Positions 16,527 to 26,600 of a stretch of 51,914 nt of DNA are shown piece after piece. Position numbers and translations under genes: made by a program. The notes under the pieces are model-generated. The model did not search any database. It saw only the letters and a list, made by a program, of their open reading frames with translations, and was not told the DNA's origin. The stretch comes from an uncultured Bacteroidales bacterium (GTDB taxonomy: Bacteria; Bacteroidota; Bacteroidia; Bacteroidales; FEN-979): the NCBI GenBank assembly GCA_903845055.1, contig CAIMWF010000061.1, forward strand, positions 1-51,914, given 5' to 3'. Positions within the stretch are counted from its first letter, which is position 1; the number at the start of each line of letters is the position of its first letter.

Positions 16527-17576
16527 TTAAGCCGCTGGCGTTATACCCAGTTCAATAATGCTCCTTCCGGTTTTTGTCAGCAGGGTTTTTGTAATTTCAA
16601 ACCCTGCGCCGAAAAACAGCTCCCTGTATTCATGGAATGTCCGTTCCTGTCCGCCGACGAGGATGAAAAAGTTCATGTCCATCCAGGGGGCGATGCTTTC
16701 GGCGTCCGCATCCTCACTCATCAGGTGTTCGATGACCAGCACCCGTTTTTCCCGGGCCCCCGGCGAACCGGTTATCGCCAGGTGCAAGGTATTCAGGATG
16801 AGCCTGACCTTTTCCACAGGCCAGTTGTGAAGGATGTTCTTCATGGTATACAGGTCGCCGGTCGCCGGAACCGACTCGAAAAAATTGCCGCCCGTCAGCG
16901 TGATCCTCTCCGACAGGGGGTCTTCCGGAAGGATGACGGATGCCAGGGTTTCTTCGAGATCAAACAGGGTGCCATGCATGCCCGGGTTTGATTCCATGAC
17001 GGCCCTGAGGAAGGTGCCGTGTCCGCCGCCCACATCCACGACATGGTCAAAACGGCTGAAATCATAGTTTTTTGCAAGTGTTTCATTTTCCGTAACCGAG
17101 AGATTGGTCATCGCTTTCTGAAATACTTCAAGGTGGGCGGGTTTATCCTTCAGGAAATCGAGGGAGCCGCTTTTGTGCGTTTCCGAGAAACCCTCCCCGC
17201 TTCCTGCCCTCAGCACGCCGGTGATTTTGCCCCAGGGCTCGTACCTGTAAAATGCGCCGTTTAACAGGGCTGCATCACGCTGACTGCCTGGGTGGTTGCG
17301 AAGAAGGTATTTTCCGAAATCCGTCAGGGTGATATCCTTCGTGCCGGCATCGATCATGATAAACTTCAGTTGCGCGCAGCAGCGTAGAAACCTGAAGAGG
17401 ATGGCAGGTTCTATGCCTGTCTTATTTGCCAGGTACCCGATGTTTTTCGTACCATCGACGAGGATCTCGGCAAGTTCCAACTCGGCAAAAGCACTGGTGA
17501 TGCATGTTTGCCAGTTTCCGTAGATGAATCCCCGCATCCGGGCAATGGCTGTTTCATGAGTTTGTTCCATGTCCAT
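16527..17576 (-). CDS. SAM-dependent O-methyltransferase (class I, COMT-like)
   Basis: 349 residues with an N-terminal winged-helix dimerisation domain (about 15-100) and a Rossmann SAM domain. The SAM motif is VVDVGGGHGTFLRAV (179-193); FDLEE holds the acidic ribose ligand; H250 in MKNILHNWPVEK is the expected catalytic base of plant-type COMT and bacterial small-molecule O-methyltransferases (Methyltransf_2). It would methylate a hydroxyl, possibly a phenol, on the assembly-line product or on the starter acid. Possible starts are Met1, Met3 or Met14; the first two directly follow the transferase gene by about 30 bp. The role as a tailoring enzyme is inferred from the operon. Confidence 0.85.
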   Translation of the reverse strand: MDMEQTHETAIARMRGFIYGNWQTCITSAFAELELAEILVDGTKNIGYLANKTGIEPAILFRFLRCCAQLKFIMIDAGTKDITLTDFGKYLLRNHPGSQRDAALLNGAFYRYEPWGKITGVLRAGSGEGFSETHKSGSLDFLKDKPAHLEVFQKAMTNLSVTENETLAKNYDFSRFDHVVDVGGGHGTFLRAVMESNPGMHGTLFDLEETLASVILPEDPLSERITLTGGNFFESVPATGDLYTMKNILHNWPVEKVRLILNTLHLAITGSPGAREKRVLVIEHLMSEDADAESIAPWMDMNFFILVGGQERTFHEYRELFFGAGFEITKTLLTKTGRSIIELGITPAA

Positions 17577-17607
17577 TTGTTCGTCAGTTCATACAGGTTG
17601 TCAGAGG

Positions 17608-18390
17608 TTAAGCGTTGCCCGCCGGCATATTGATCGTATTGAACAACGCGGTCATTGCCCCGTCAATGTTTTGTCCTGCCGGGTAAGCAACGGCTGCCAT
17701 TCCGCCCGGGATGGCAACCGCAAGGGCATTGAATGCCGTCAGGTGTTTAAACAGGCACCTTTGTACCGGGCGAAGTCCGATCCCAACGGTTTCGACACGG
17801 TCGGTTTCATACCAATCGGCCGGGACACGAAAACCCAGTCCCAGGGCTTTCCCCGCGGCCTCCTTTACGGTCCAGAGGAGATGGATCAGATCAAGGGGAT
17901 CTTTTTCCCTGTTGCACAGTTCTTTTTCATGGGGGGTCAGCATGAAGGCGATTATTTCGCGGTTTTTTTCCGAAATGGATTCGACGTCGATCCCCATGCG
18001 AAAGGAGAGGGGAAAACACAACCCCGCATTCCAGCCTGCGTCGTGCGCGATGGAGACGCCATAAGGCCGCGGTGCATTGGCAAGAAGGGGCTCCCCGAGG
18101 CAGCCCGTTTCAATGTTCAGGCGAACCGGGGGAATATCCGGGAACACCATGTTAGCCGCCATTTTCCCTGCAATCCGGCCATGAAGGAACGAACGCCTTC
18201 GGATATCCGAGGCAAACCCGACCCCTCTTTCCAGTTCTTCGGGGTGTAGCATTCTCCCGGCTTTTTCCAGCAGCGCTTCCCCGCTGAGGACGCGAAAAAG
18301 GACAATGCCGGCTGCCAGGGGCTCATTGTCCGGGAAAAGGGAAAATGCCGATTGAAAAGTGTCCGTCAGGTTATCCGTCATATTTTTCAT
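17608..18390 (-). CDS. Sfp-type 4'-phosphopantetheinyl transferase
   Basis: About 260 residues from the ATG at 18390 (MKNMTDN); a second ATG at 18381 is equally possible. Both overlap the end of the NRPS gene (stop 18371-18373), implying translational coupling. Family signatures: VSIAHD, GIDVESI (Mg-binding Asp and Glu) and LWTVKEAAGKALGLG, the W-x-x-KEAxxK motif. The enzyme transfers phosphopantetheine from CoA to the conserved Ser of carrier domains; this operon has four such domains (three PCPs and one ACP), and this is the evident activator for them. Length is that of Sfp-type rather than AcpS-type enzymes. Confidence 0.88.
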   Translation of the reverse strand: MKNMTDNLTDTFQSAFSLFPDNEPLAAGIVLFRVLSGEALLEKAGRMLHPEELERGVGFASDIRRRSFLHGRIAGKMAANMVFPDIPPVRLNIETGCLGEPLLANAPRPYGVSIAHDAGWNAGLCFPLSFRMGIDVESISEKNREIIAFMLTPHEKELCNREKDPLDLIHLLWTVKEAAGKALGLGFRVPADWYETDRVETVGIGLRPVQRCLFKHLTAFNALAVAIPGGMAAVAYPAGQNIDGAMTALFNTINMPAGNA

Positions 18391-21300
18391 TTTCCGTTTC
18401 CGGTGAACACGAATCCACCCATTTCTCCAAGGCCAGCGCCAGGTTCCTGACACAGGGCTGCGTTATGATGGTAACATGGTTTCCGGGGATATTTTCGATG
18501 GTCAGGTCTCCTTTGATCCATCGTCCCCAGTTTAGGTCGGAGGTTCTCTCCTGCGGTGGCCGATTCCCCGCCGGCGGCAGTTGTTCCCCGGCCCGGATGA
18601 GCAGCGTTTTCCCCTCAAAGGTCCCCGGCCGGCATGCAGCAGTGATCTCATTATGGCGGATCATCAGTTCAAGATACCCGTGGAAATCGCGGAGGGGCAT
18701 ATCGGGAGGTACGAGGCCAACCGACCTGAAGGCCTCCAGGAAGGATTCCGAATGCTCTTCCGGGCTCCTTCCTCTCAGCTCCTCCTCCCTGATACCCAGG
18801 GGGCGGCCGACAAGCTGCGCCACCTTCCCTGAAAAGACCATCAACCGGCCGACAGGGTCGGTTATCTTCTCCTCCGGGCATGCAGATTCTTCAACGGGTG
18901 CGAGCTGGTCGATGATCATCAGTCCCGGATGCACCCCCGATCGCTCCCCGACCTGGCGGGCCATCTCGAAGGCGATAAGCGCCCCCATCGACCACCCGGC
19001 GAAAATCACATCGTCGATGCCGGCCGGCAGGCTGATCTCTTCCAGGTAAAGCGCGGCCATGTCGCTTACAGTGTTCACCTCTTTGCCGTAAAGACCGGCC
19101 GACTGCAGTCCGTAAATTGTATATTCCTTTCCCAGTTCCCTCGCCAGTTCATAATAGCATAGCACATTCCCGCCTGCCGGGTGAACCAGATACAACTGTT
19201 TTTTCCCGTTCCCGGGCCTGACAGGAACCAGCGATTTTGTTTGAAGGGATCCGCTTGATTTGCGAATGACACCCGCGAGGGCCATCACACTGCCATGCTC
19301 AAAAAGGGTGGCCAGCGGCAGGTGGATCCCGAATGCCTTCTCGATAGCGGCAAACAGCTGGATGGCCAGCAGGGAATGCCCGCCAAGGTCAAAGAAACCC
19401 TGGTCGATGCTTACCTCTGATTGGGAAAGGATATCCCTGAAAATGTTGACCAGCATCAGTTCCGTAAGATCGCGTGGCAGCAGGACCTTGTTTTGCCTTT
19501 CTCCTGAAGGTTTCACCATCCTGGTCAGCTCTTTCATGGAGATTTTCCCGTTTGTGTTTACCGGGAAGCTGTCGAGCACCTGGATGAATGACGGGATCAT
19601 GTATGATGGAAGCCGGCATGAAAGCCACCTCCTCAGTTCCTGTTCATCATACGTCGCGCCGGGCCTGACCATAACCGCTACTCCTACTGCACTTACCGGT
19701 TCAGGATCATCAGGGATGAGCACGACCGATTGTTCAACGGAGGGAAACCTGTTCAGGACATTTTCAATTTCGCGGGTCTCAACCCGGTAACCCCTTATTT
19801 TCAACTGGTGGTCTATCCGCCCCAGAAACGTCACCGATCCGTCCCCGTTCATTTTGCCATGATCCCCCGTAAAATAGATCCGCTCTCCCGGGCGGAATCG
19901 ATCCACGGAAAATTTTTCCTGCGTCAGGTCCGGTTGGTTCAGGTATCCCGGTGAGATGTTTCTTCCGCTGAGAACGATTTCTCCGGCGACCCCCTTCGGA
20001 AGGAGCCGATGCTGCGGATCAAGGATATAAACGGAGGTGTTGTCAAGCGGGAACCCGATGGGGAAACCGGATGTTCCGGAATCCGGGTGCGATGGTATTT
20101 CATACGTGAGGGACCCGATCGTCGCCTCCGTCGGTCCATAGTGGTTGATGATCCTGAGTCCTTGGGAGAGGTCCCTGGCCAGTTCGACGATTCCCGGCAG
20201 ACATTTTTCACCCCCCAGCACCAGCAGTTTCCGAGGCAGCAACTTCCCGGCCCGGCCCGAATGGAGCAGGCTCTGCAGGTGCGAAGGAACGATCTTGAGA
20301 CAATCGACGGGCTCTCTTTCCAGCCATTCGGCAAGCAGGGAGGCATCAGTCGCGTGATCTTCGGGGATAACCACCACCTCGCCTCCGTGGATCAGCGGGG
20401 GGAAGATCATCGTATTGCCCAAGTCGGCCGAGATGGAGGAAATGGTGGCAAATGAATCGCCTTCCAACAGGTTCATCCTTTGCCATGCGGTTTTGGAGTA
20501 ATTCAGCAGTTGATCAAACTCCACGCAAACCCCTTTTGGCGTGCCGGTGGTGCCTGAGGTATAGATCACATAGGCCGGGTCGCCCGGGGCCCCTGTACCG
20601 GGGTTTTCTATAAATCCAGGGGTTTCCGGTTCATACATGATTTCGTGGAAGCATAGAACTGGCACCTGCGCAGGACCCGCTGATGCTGAAAGCCCGGAGT
20701 TGCTGATGATCAGCTTCAGGCCTGCATCGGCGGCGATGAATCTCATCCGTTCCTCCGGGAGGTTGACATCGAGCGGAACATAGGCTGCACCTGCCCTGAA
20801 CAAACCCAGGATTGAAACAATCAGAGAGGCGTCACGCGGAAGCAGCAACCCGACACGATCGCCCTTCACGACATGATGCTGTTCAAGGACATCCGCCAGG
20901 TGGCCTGAAGCGACGTCAAGCTCCCTGTAGGTGAGACGCTGGGCACGGTCGCGCACGGCCATGCGGCCGGGGGTGAGTTGCGCCTGTTTCCTGAATTCGT
21001 GCAGCCAGGTCATAGGGAAAGTGGTACCCTCCTCCGTGAATACAGCGGTTTTACCGTTACAGGATGAACCTTCGCGGAGGGGAAAATATTCAAGCAAGCA
21101 GACCGGTTCCATGGGATGTCTGATCAGCGACCGCAGGAGGATCTTGTAGTTAAGCAGCAGTTTCCTGACCGTTTCGGGAAGGAAAATGTCGCGGGGATAG
21201 GTCACCGAGAGGATCAGTTCGTGGTTCGCCTCTTCCACCCAGAAATTCAGGTCGAATTTGGAATAGGAATAATCGATGCTTTCGGGCTTGACAGTCAGCC

Positions 21301-22537
21301 CGCTGACACTGTATAAAGAGGGGATGTTCTGGTGAACGAAATGGACCTGGAAGAGGGGGTTGGTGCTCAGGTTCCGATCGGGATTGACCTCTTCGATCAG
21401 CTTTTCAAACGGGAGTTCCTGGCGGTTGAAAGCCTGCTGGCAGTAATTCCTGATCTCTTTCAGGTATTCTGACCCGGTGACCCCTTCGTTGATCTTCACA
21501 CGGAGCGGCAGGGTGTTGATAAACAAACCCATGGTCTGCTGAAAGGCAATCTGGTTGCGCCGCGCCACCGGGACCCCTACCATGATATCCTTCTGCCCGC
21601 TGTAGTTTGATAAAAGAAGGGCGAAGGAGCCAAAAAGTAGCTGGAAGAGCGTAAGGTTTTCCTGCTGGCAGAATTGCCTGATCGTCTCGGTTTCGGCAGC
21701 CCCGAGCGTATCCGCCTCTTTGCTTCCCCGGTGCGACATCTGCGCCGGCCTGGGGAAGTCAAACGGCAGGCGAAGGGGCTCGGGCAACCCGGCCAGTTGC
21801 TCTTTCCAGAAGGCCAGCTGTTCCTGGTACTGAGGGGCGTTCATCCACTCTTTTTCCCATTTTACAAAATCGGCATACTGGTACTCCGGGACAGGGAAAG
21901 GGGGGGGCTGGTTGTGTTCAAGGGCCGCATAGGTCATTGAAAGTTCTTTCGCGAACAGGGCGTTCGACCACCCGTCGGAAATGATGTGATGCGGGTTGAT
22001 CAGCAGCAGGTATTCCAGATCTCGCAAACGGAGCACCCTGAACCTCAGCAGGGGAAGCCTGTCGAGGGGAATGAGGATCTTTCCGTGCGCCACCGCCTCT
22101 TCCATGGCCCTTTTTTCCCGTTCGTCTTCAGCGAGGAGCCGGAGATCCTCAAATGATATTTCCGTGTTCCCTGAAGGATGAACCCGCTGCACCGGGTTCC
22201 CCTCCTTTACATGGAAGGTGGTGCGCAGGATCTCATGCCTCTCGGCCAGCATGCCAAGGCTTCGGCTCATGATATCCGTATCGAGGGGGAAAACCGCCGT
22301 AATCCGCAGGGACACAGGGTTGTTGTAGATGGCTTCTCCCTCGGTCAGGTTGTGCAGGAACCACATGCGCTCCTGTGCCTTCGACAAGGGGTATGTTTCT
22401 TCGGGGTTTCGCTCCATTTTCGCCGGTTTGCCGATGCGCGGCGCAGCCTCGTCCCTGCCCTTCCTGAGCAGGGCTTTGAGCTGGTCGGGGCTTAATCCCG
22501 ACAACCGTTCGCTGAGTGATCTCTCCTCTTTTGCCAT
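18371..22537 (-). CDS. terminating NRPS module C-A-PCP-TE, Asp-like specificity
   Basis: 1388 residues. The start at 22537 follows the enoylreductase stop by 13 bp and has an AAAGGA ribosome site; the longer frame lies inside the upstream gene. Order: short N-terminal helix SGLSPDQLKALLRKG; condensation domain (about 45-490) with active HHIISDG at 183-189; adenylation domain (510-1010) with YTSGTTGTPKG and the A10 Lys 998 in NTNGKIS; carrier domain with Ser1055 in LGGHSL; type I thioesterase with nucleophile Ser1183 in GWSMG and a C-terminal His in PGNHVTI. The ten specificity residues read by eye are D-L-T-K-V-G-H-I-G-K, the published code for aspartate (for example the surfactin synthetase Asp module). 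It would add Asp to the polyketide-extended chain and release it. Confidence 0.9.
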   Translation of the reverse strand: MAKEERSLSERLSGLSPDQLKALLRKGRDEAAPRIGKPAKMERNPEETYPLSKAQERMWFLHNLTEGEAIYNNPVSLRITAVFPLDTDIMSRSLGMLAERHEILRTTFHVKEGNPVQRVHPSGNTEISFEDLRLLAEDEREKRAMEEAVAHGKILIPLDRLPLLRFRVLRLRDLEYLLLINPHHIISDGWSNALFAKELSMTYAALEHNQPPPFPVPEYQYADFVKWEKEWMNAPQYQEQLAFWKEQLAGLPEPLRLPFDFPRPAQMSHRGSKEADTLGAAETETIRQFCQQENLTLFQLLFGSFALLLSNYSGQKDIMVGVPVARRNQIAFQQTMGLFINTLPLRVKINEGVTGSEYLKEIRNYCQQAFNRQELPFEKLIEEVNPDRNLSTNPLFQVHFVHQNIPSLYSVSGLTVKPESIDYSYSKFDLNFWVEEANHELILSVTYPRDIFLPETVRKLLLNYKILLRSLIRHPMEPVCLLEYFPLREGSSCNGKTAVFTEEGTTFPMTWLHEFRKQAQLTPGRMAVRDRAQRLTYRELDVASGHLADVLEQHHVVKGDRVGLLLPRDASLIVSILGLFRAGAAYVPLDVNLPEERMRFIAADAGLKLIISNSGLSASAGPAQVPVLCFHEIMYEPETPGFIENPGTGAPGDPAYVIYTSGTTGTPKGVCVEFDQLLNYSKTAWQRMNLLEGDSFATISSISADLGNTMIFPPLIHGGEVVVIPEDHATDASLLAEWLEREPVDCLKIVPSHLQSLLHSGRAGKLLPRKLLVLGGEKCLPGIVELARDLSQGLRIINHYGPTEATIGSLTYEIPSHPDSGTSGFPIGFPLDNTSVYILDPQHRLLPKGVAGEIVLSGRNISPGYLNQPDLTQEKFSVDRFRPGERIYFTGDHGKMNGDGSVTFLGRIDHQLKIRGYRVETREIENVLNRFPSVEQSVVLIPDDPEPVSAVGVAVMVRPGATYDEQELRRWLSCRLPSYMIPSFIQVLDSFPVNTNGKISMKELTRMVKPSGERQNKVLLPRDLTELMLVNIFRDILSQSEVSIDQGFFDLGGHSLLAIQLFAAIEKAFGIHLPLATLFEHGSVMALAGVIRKSSGSLQTKSLVPVRPGNGKKQLYLVHPAGGNVLCYYELARELGKEYTIYGLQSAGLYGKEVNTVSDMAALYLEEISLPAGIDDVIFAGWSMGALIAFEMARQVGERSGVHPGLMIIDQLAPVEESACPEEKITDPVGRLMVFSGKVAQLVGRPLGIREEELRGRSPEEHSESFLEAFRSVGLVPPDMPLRDFHGYLELMIRHNEITAACRPGTFEGKTLLIRAGEQLPPAGNRPPQERTSDLNWGRWIKGDLTIENIPGNHVTIITQPCVRNLALALEKWVDSCSPETENEKYDG

Positions 22538-22550
22538 TGTGTTATCCTTT

Positions 22551-23696
22551 TCAGGGGTAAGTAAGTACAAGTTTCCCGATATGTTTCGCGCGTGAAAGGG
22601 CATTCAGCGCCTCCCTGAGCTGCCCCAACGGGTAGGTTTGGCAGGGGATGGGATTGAAGATCCCGGAATCGAAAAGCCCGGTGATTTCAAGGAGCTGTTC
22701 CTTCAGTTTACGCGGCTGGACCAGGTAGAGTGAAATGTCCAGTACAGAAAAGGTGATCCCGTTTCGGAGCAGTCCCATCGGCAACAGGGTATTTTTCGCG
22801 ATGTCCTTTTTATCGATCTGGATGAACCTCCCGAAGGGCGACAGGATCTCAATCCCACGCATCATGGCATCGCCCGAAAGGGTATTCAGGACCACATCCA
22901 CCCCGCGGCCTCTGGTAAGCTCCATAATCCTGTCACCAAATGCCACCGATCTTGAATCCATCGGGTGACGGATTCCTTTTTTCTCCAGGAATGCTCTTTT
23001 TTCCGGGGATCCGGCCGTGGCAAAGATCTCTGCCTTCTTCCAGGCGGCTATTTCGAGCGCGGCAAGTCCCACCCCGCCGGTGGCGGTATGGATCAGTACG
23101 GATTCCCCGGCGGAGAGATTCGCCAGCCTGACCAGTCCTGAAATGGCGGTTAAAAAAACCGTTGGAATTGCGGCAGCCTCCACGAAGGTAAGGCCGGCGG
23201 GTTTTGCCACCACCTGGAGTTCCGAAACATTGAAAACATTGATGAAATGGCCGCCGGGCTGCACCTTCCCGTCGATGAAACTGCCGGCTGAAAGGGCAAT
23301 GACCGCATCTCCCTCCATGATTCCCTCTACCCCGGCTCCAACAGCGGTAATCACCCCCGAATAATCCGACCCCATGTTCGAGGGCACGCCCTGTGCTTCG
23401 GGATACTGACCCATGGCGATCATCAGGTCGCGGTAATTCAGCCCCGCTGCCTTCGCCCTCACTTGTACGTAGCCCGGAAGAGGATCAGCGGCGACAGCCT
23501 CTCTGAAACTGATGCTGAGCGATCCGGGGCTGCCCGGGTCGCACGAAAAACAATCGTATCCGGGCGAATCGTTCACGACCGGCTTGCCGGGAGGCCCGGT
23601 TCCCCTTACAGAGTCGTACCCCAGCCGTTTCAGCAGGAGCTCTTTTTTTTCAGGCGTCAGCCCTGCGATCTTTTTTAACAGTTCATCATTGTTCAT
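22551..23696 (-). CDS. stand-alone PKS-type enoylreductase with docking-like N-terminus
   Basis: 381 residues of the medium-chain reductase superfamily, zinc-free PKS-ER branch: GLNYRDLMIAMGQYP, GSDYSGVI and the NADPH motif HTATGGVGLAALE (203-215) match ER domains of modular synthases. Residues 1-26 (DELLKKIAGLTPEKKELLLKRL) are an amphipathic helix of the kind that precedes condensation domains and acts as a linker or docking element. A linker and a diverged strand join it to the ER core. The neighbouring PKS has KR and DH but no ER, so this is presumably a trans-acting ER completing reduction of the ACP-bound chain. The ATG overlaps the PKS stop by 11 bp (translational coupling), and the next NRPS starts 13 bp after. 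Confidence 0.86.
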   Translation of the reverse strand: MNNDELLKKIAGLTPEKKELLLKRLGYDSVRGTGPPGKPVVNDSPGYDCFSCDPGSPGSLSISFREAVAADPLPGYVQVRAKAAGLNYRDLMIAMGQYPEAQGVPSNMGSDYSGVITAVGAGVEGIMEGDAVIALSAGSFIDGKVQPGGHFINVFNVSELQVVAKPAGLTFVEAAAIPTVFLTAISGLVRLANLSAGESVLIHTATGGVGLAALEIAAWKKAEIFATAGSPEKRAFLEKKGIRHPMDSRSVAFGDRIMELTRGRGVDVVLNTLSGDAMMRGIEILSPFGRFIQIDKKDIAKNTLLPMGLLRNGITFSVLDISLYLVQPRKLKEQLLEITGLFDSGIFNPIPCQTYPLGQLREALNALSRAKHIGKLVLTYP

Positions 23697-26600
23697 CTTC
23701 CATCTCCTTCAGCATGGCTTCAATCTCATCGGATCCCTTCATCGTAATGATGATCTCGACAATCCTGTCGGATAATCCTTTGACCGTTGGGTTCTCAAAG
23801 AACACATTCGGTTGAAGTTCAATTTCAAATTCATCCGCAATATTCGAGATCGTCTGGATGGCGAGGAGTGAATTTCCCCCAAGTTCCATGAAGGTATCGT
23901 TCACCCCGATCTTGTCAATTCCGAGGATCCCCTTCCAGATGCCGGCAACGGCCATTTCAATTTCGTTCGAGGGGGCCTCAAAGGGTGTCGACAGTTGCGG
24001 TCGTTCATAGGAGGTGGAGCCTTCGCTCTTCTCTTCCTCCTTTTCCTGTTTTTCCCGCTTTTTATAGGATGGCCGTTCTTCGAGGATATCCTGGGGCAGG
24101 TCGGTGGTGGTGATGACCACCTGTGCAAACGGGTTGAAACTGAGCAGGCGGCGGAACACTTCAATACCCTCTTCCGGCAGGATGTCGTTTTTCCCAGCGT
24201 ACATGCTCATGTCTTCAGCAGGTTTCTGCGGTGTTTCCCGGTTTGGCTCCTGGGTGAGTTTGCCAACATTTTGAATCAGCCGACTGAAGGTGACCTCGCC
24301 GATGTTTACCAGGAGGCGGTTCTCTGAATCGATCAGCTGAACCGAAAATTTCAACATGTCATCTTCAATTTTCCAGGTATCGCTGAGCCGGGTGTAACAC
24401 CAGAAATGAGCGGGCAGGGGCTTGTGAACGGTGATGTCCCTGTAAGCTTGGGGAAGGTAGAGTCGCCGGTCGATTAGCGTGATGCAACTGGAGGTCGCCA
24501 CGTCAAGCATGGCGGGGTGCAGGGAATAGCTGGCAAGGTCATCCCTGAATTCATCCCCCAGCCGGAGTTCGGTCAGGAATTCCCTGTCCCTGTATTGTGT
24601 TGAACATTTGCAGTCCCAGCGATTGTCGTATTTCAAAACCGGCCTGCCCTCATCGTTGAGAATCTCGAGAAAATGAGGTGAATTGTCGGTTGTTCCCCCA
24701 ATCTTTCCAGATATTTCCTTTACGTCGATGGTCACTGGCGGAGTGGCTGCCGCTATCCTGAATTCGCCCTTCACGTGATCCATCCACACCTCCCTCGCCG
24801 ATTCGCTTTTTTCGTCTTTACTGCTAATCCGGAATAACAATACATCAGCTGATTTTTTCACCGTCATCCGTATCTTCCTGCTTTTACCGGTATCGTAAAT
24901 CAGCGGGGTCACAAAGGAAAAGTTCAGGACTTCGAGGCAGCCCTCCGGTTTTTTTATTTTGGCATAAAGGTTCAGCATCTCCAGAGTTGAGATTCCCAGA
25001 AATGCCGGCTTTCCCGAAAGAAGATGGGAACTCAGCACCCAGTCGCGTTCGGGGTCAATATCCACCTGGTAAATTTCCTGGTCATTTTCGGATGACTGGA
25101 AATATAGCCTGATGCCGTTCCTTTCCTCCGCTTTTACATGATTTTTGCCTGACTGAAGAAGCTGTTTTTTCTCGGCTTTGGCCTTTTCCCACGAGGCGGC
25201 CATCCCGACGACGCCCCATTGTCCCCAGTTGATGGAGGTTGTTCCATCGCCGATCACGCTTTTACGATACTGGGCAAAGGAGTCCATAAACGAGTTGGAT
25301 CCGCAATAATCAATCCTGGCGGCTTCGCCGAAAATGGAAGAAACCGAGGAGAAAAGGAAGAAGAAATCGAGTTTTCGTTCCCTGAAAATATCATGCAGGA
25401 TCAATGTCCCGTCAAGTTTTGCCTTTACAACCAGGTCGGCCAGCTCCTTTTCCTTCAGTGCGATGACCCCGGCACCGGGCATGCCGGCTGAATGCAGGAC
25501 CCCCCTGACAGGGCCGTATTCCTGTTCAACCTGTTCTACCAGCCTCCTGGTTCCTTCATAATCCGTTGCATCCAGCTGTGCAAGTATTACCACGGCCCCC
25601 AGTTGTTCCAGTTCCATAATGTCGCGCACGCGGGTGGCCTCACGGTCATCTGCGCCCTGCGATTCAGCAATAGCGGGCCAATCGCTGCGCGGCGGAAGCG
25701 GCGAACGGTGGGTCAGCACGAGCACGGCCTTTACCGAACGGGCAATGAACTTTGCATGTTCCATCCCAACGCCGCTCACTCCCCCGGTGACCAGGTAGAC
25801 TCCGTGATCCTTCAGGGGCTCCTTGCTGAGGCTGCCGTTTTCGGGGTATACCGGTGTGTAGTCTTCCACCCAGCGGTGACCGTTCCTGTAAGCAACGATG
25901 TTTTCATCCGCTGCCAGGCGACATTCTCCTATCAGCGATGAAGCGAGTGAATTCAGTTGTCCGGCTTCCGAAACGGAAGGAATGTCGGCCAGCCGCGCGA
26001 TGATCCCCGGGTGTTCCTGCCCGATGACCCGTGCTGCACCGATTGCAAGAGCTTTTTCAGGAGCCAGCACCGGTTCGCCGGTAACATCAAAAAGATGGTT
26101 GACCACAAACAACAGGAACTGATTTTTCACAAATCCTTCCCCAATCAGCGCCTGCTCAAGGTACATGGGGCCGTAAAAATGATCTTCGGCCAGCTGTCCT
26201 GCAAGAAGCGGGTGGAGATGTCCGGGTTTTGGCCCTGGGCCGTAGTTCCATGCATAAATGATATTCCCGGGGGTTCGACCCTCCGATTTCAGGGTATTGA
26301 TGAGCCTCTGGAAATGGTCCCTGCGGCCCGGGTCGATCGTGAATTCCTCCTTTTCGCGGGAGAATTCCTTCCCCTTGCGGATCCAGAAGGAGGTAACTTC
26401 TTCCGAATCCAATTTCTTCCCGATCTCACTGCACAATCCCTCATCATCGCCAAAAAGAAGCCAGCAATGGTTTTCCGTGAGGTCGTCTGTTCCGGCCATG
26501 CCGTTGGCCGGGATGCGCTGTGGTGGAGCCGTTCTTTTCCACCCGGGAACATAGAACCACTGGCTGACATCGGCTTTCTTTTTGTTTTCGGACTTTGCTT

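Noticed and set aside
16110-16991. 293-codon plus-strand frame across the decarboxylase and methyltransferase genes
   Set aside because: It crosses two convincing genes on the opposite strand and shows no family features.
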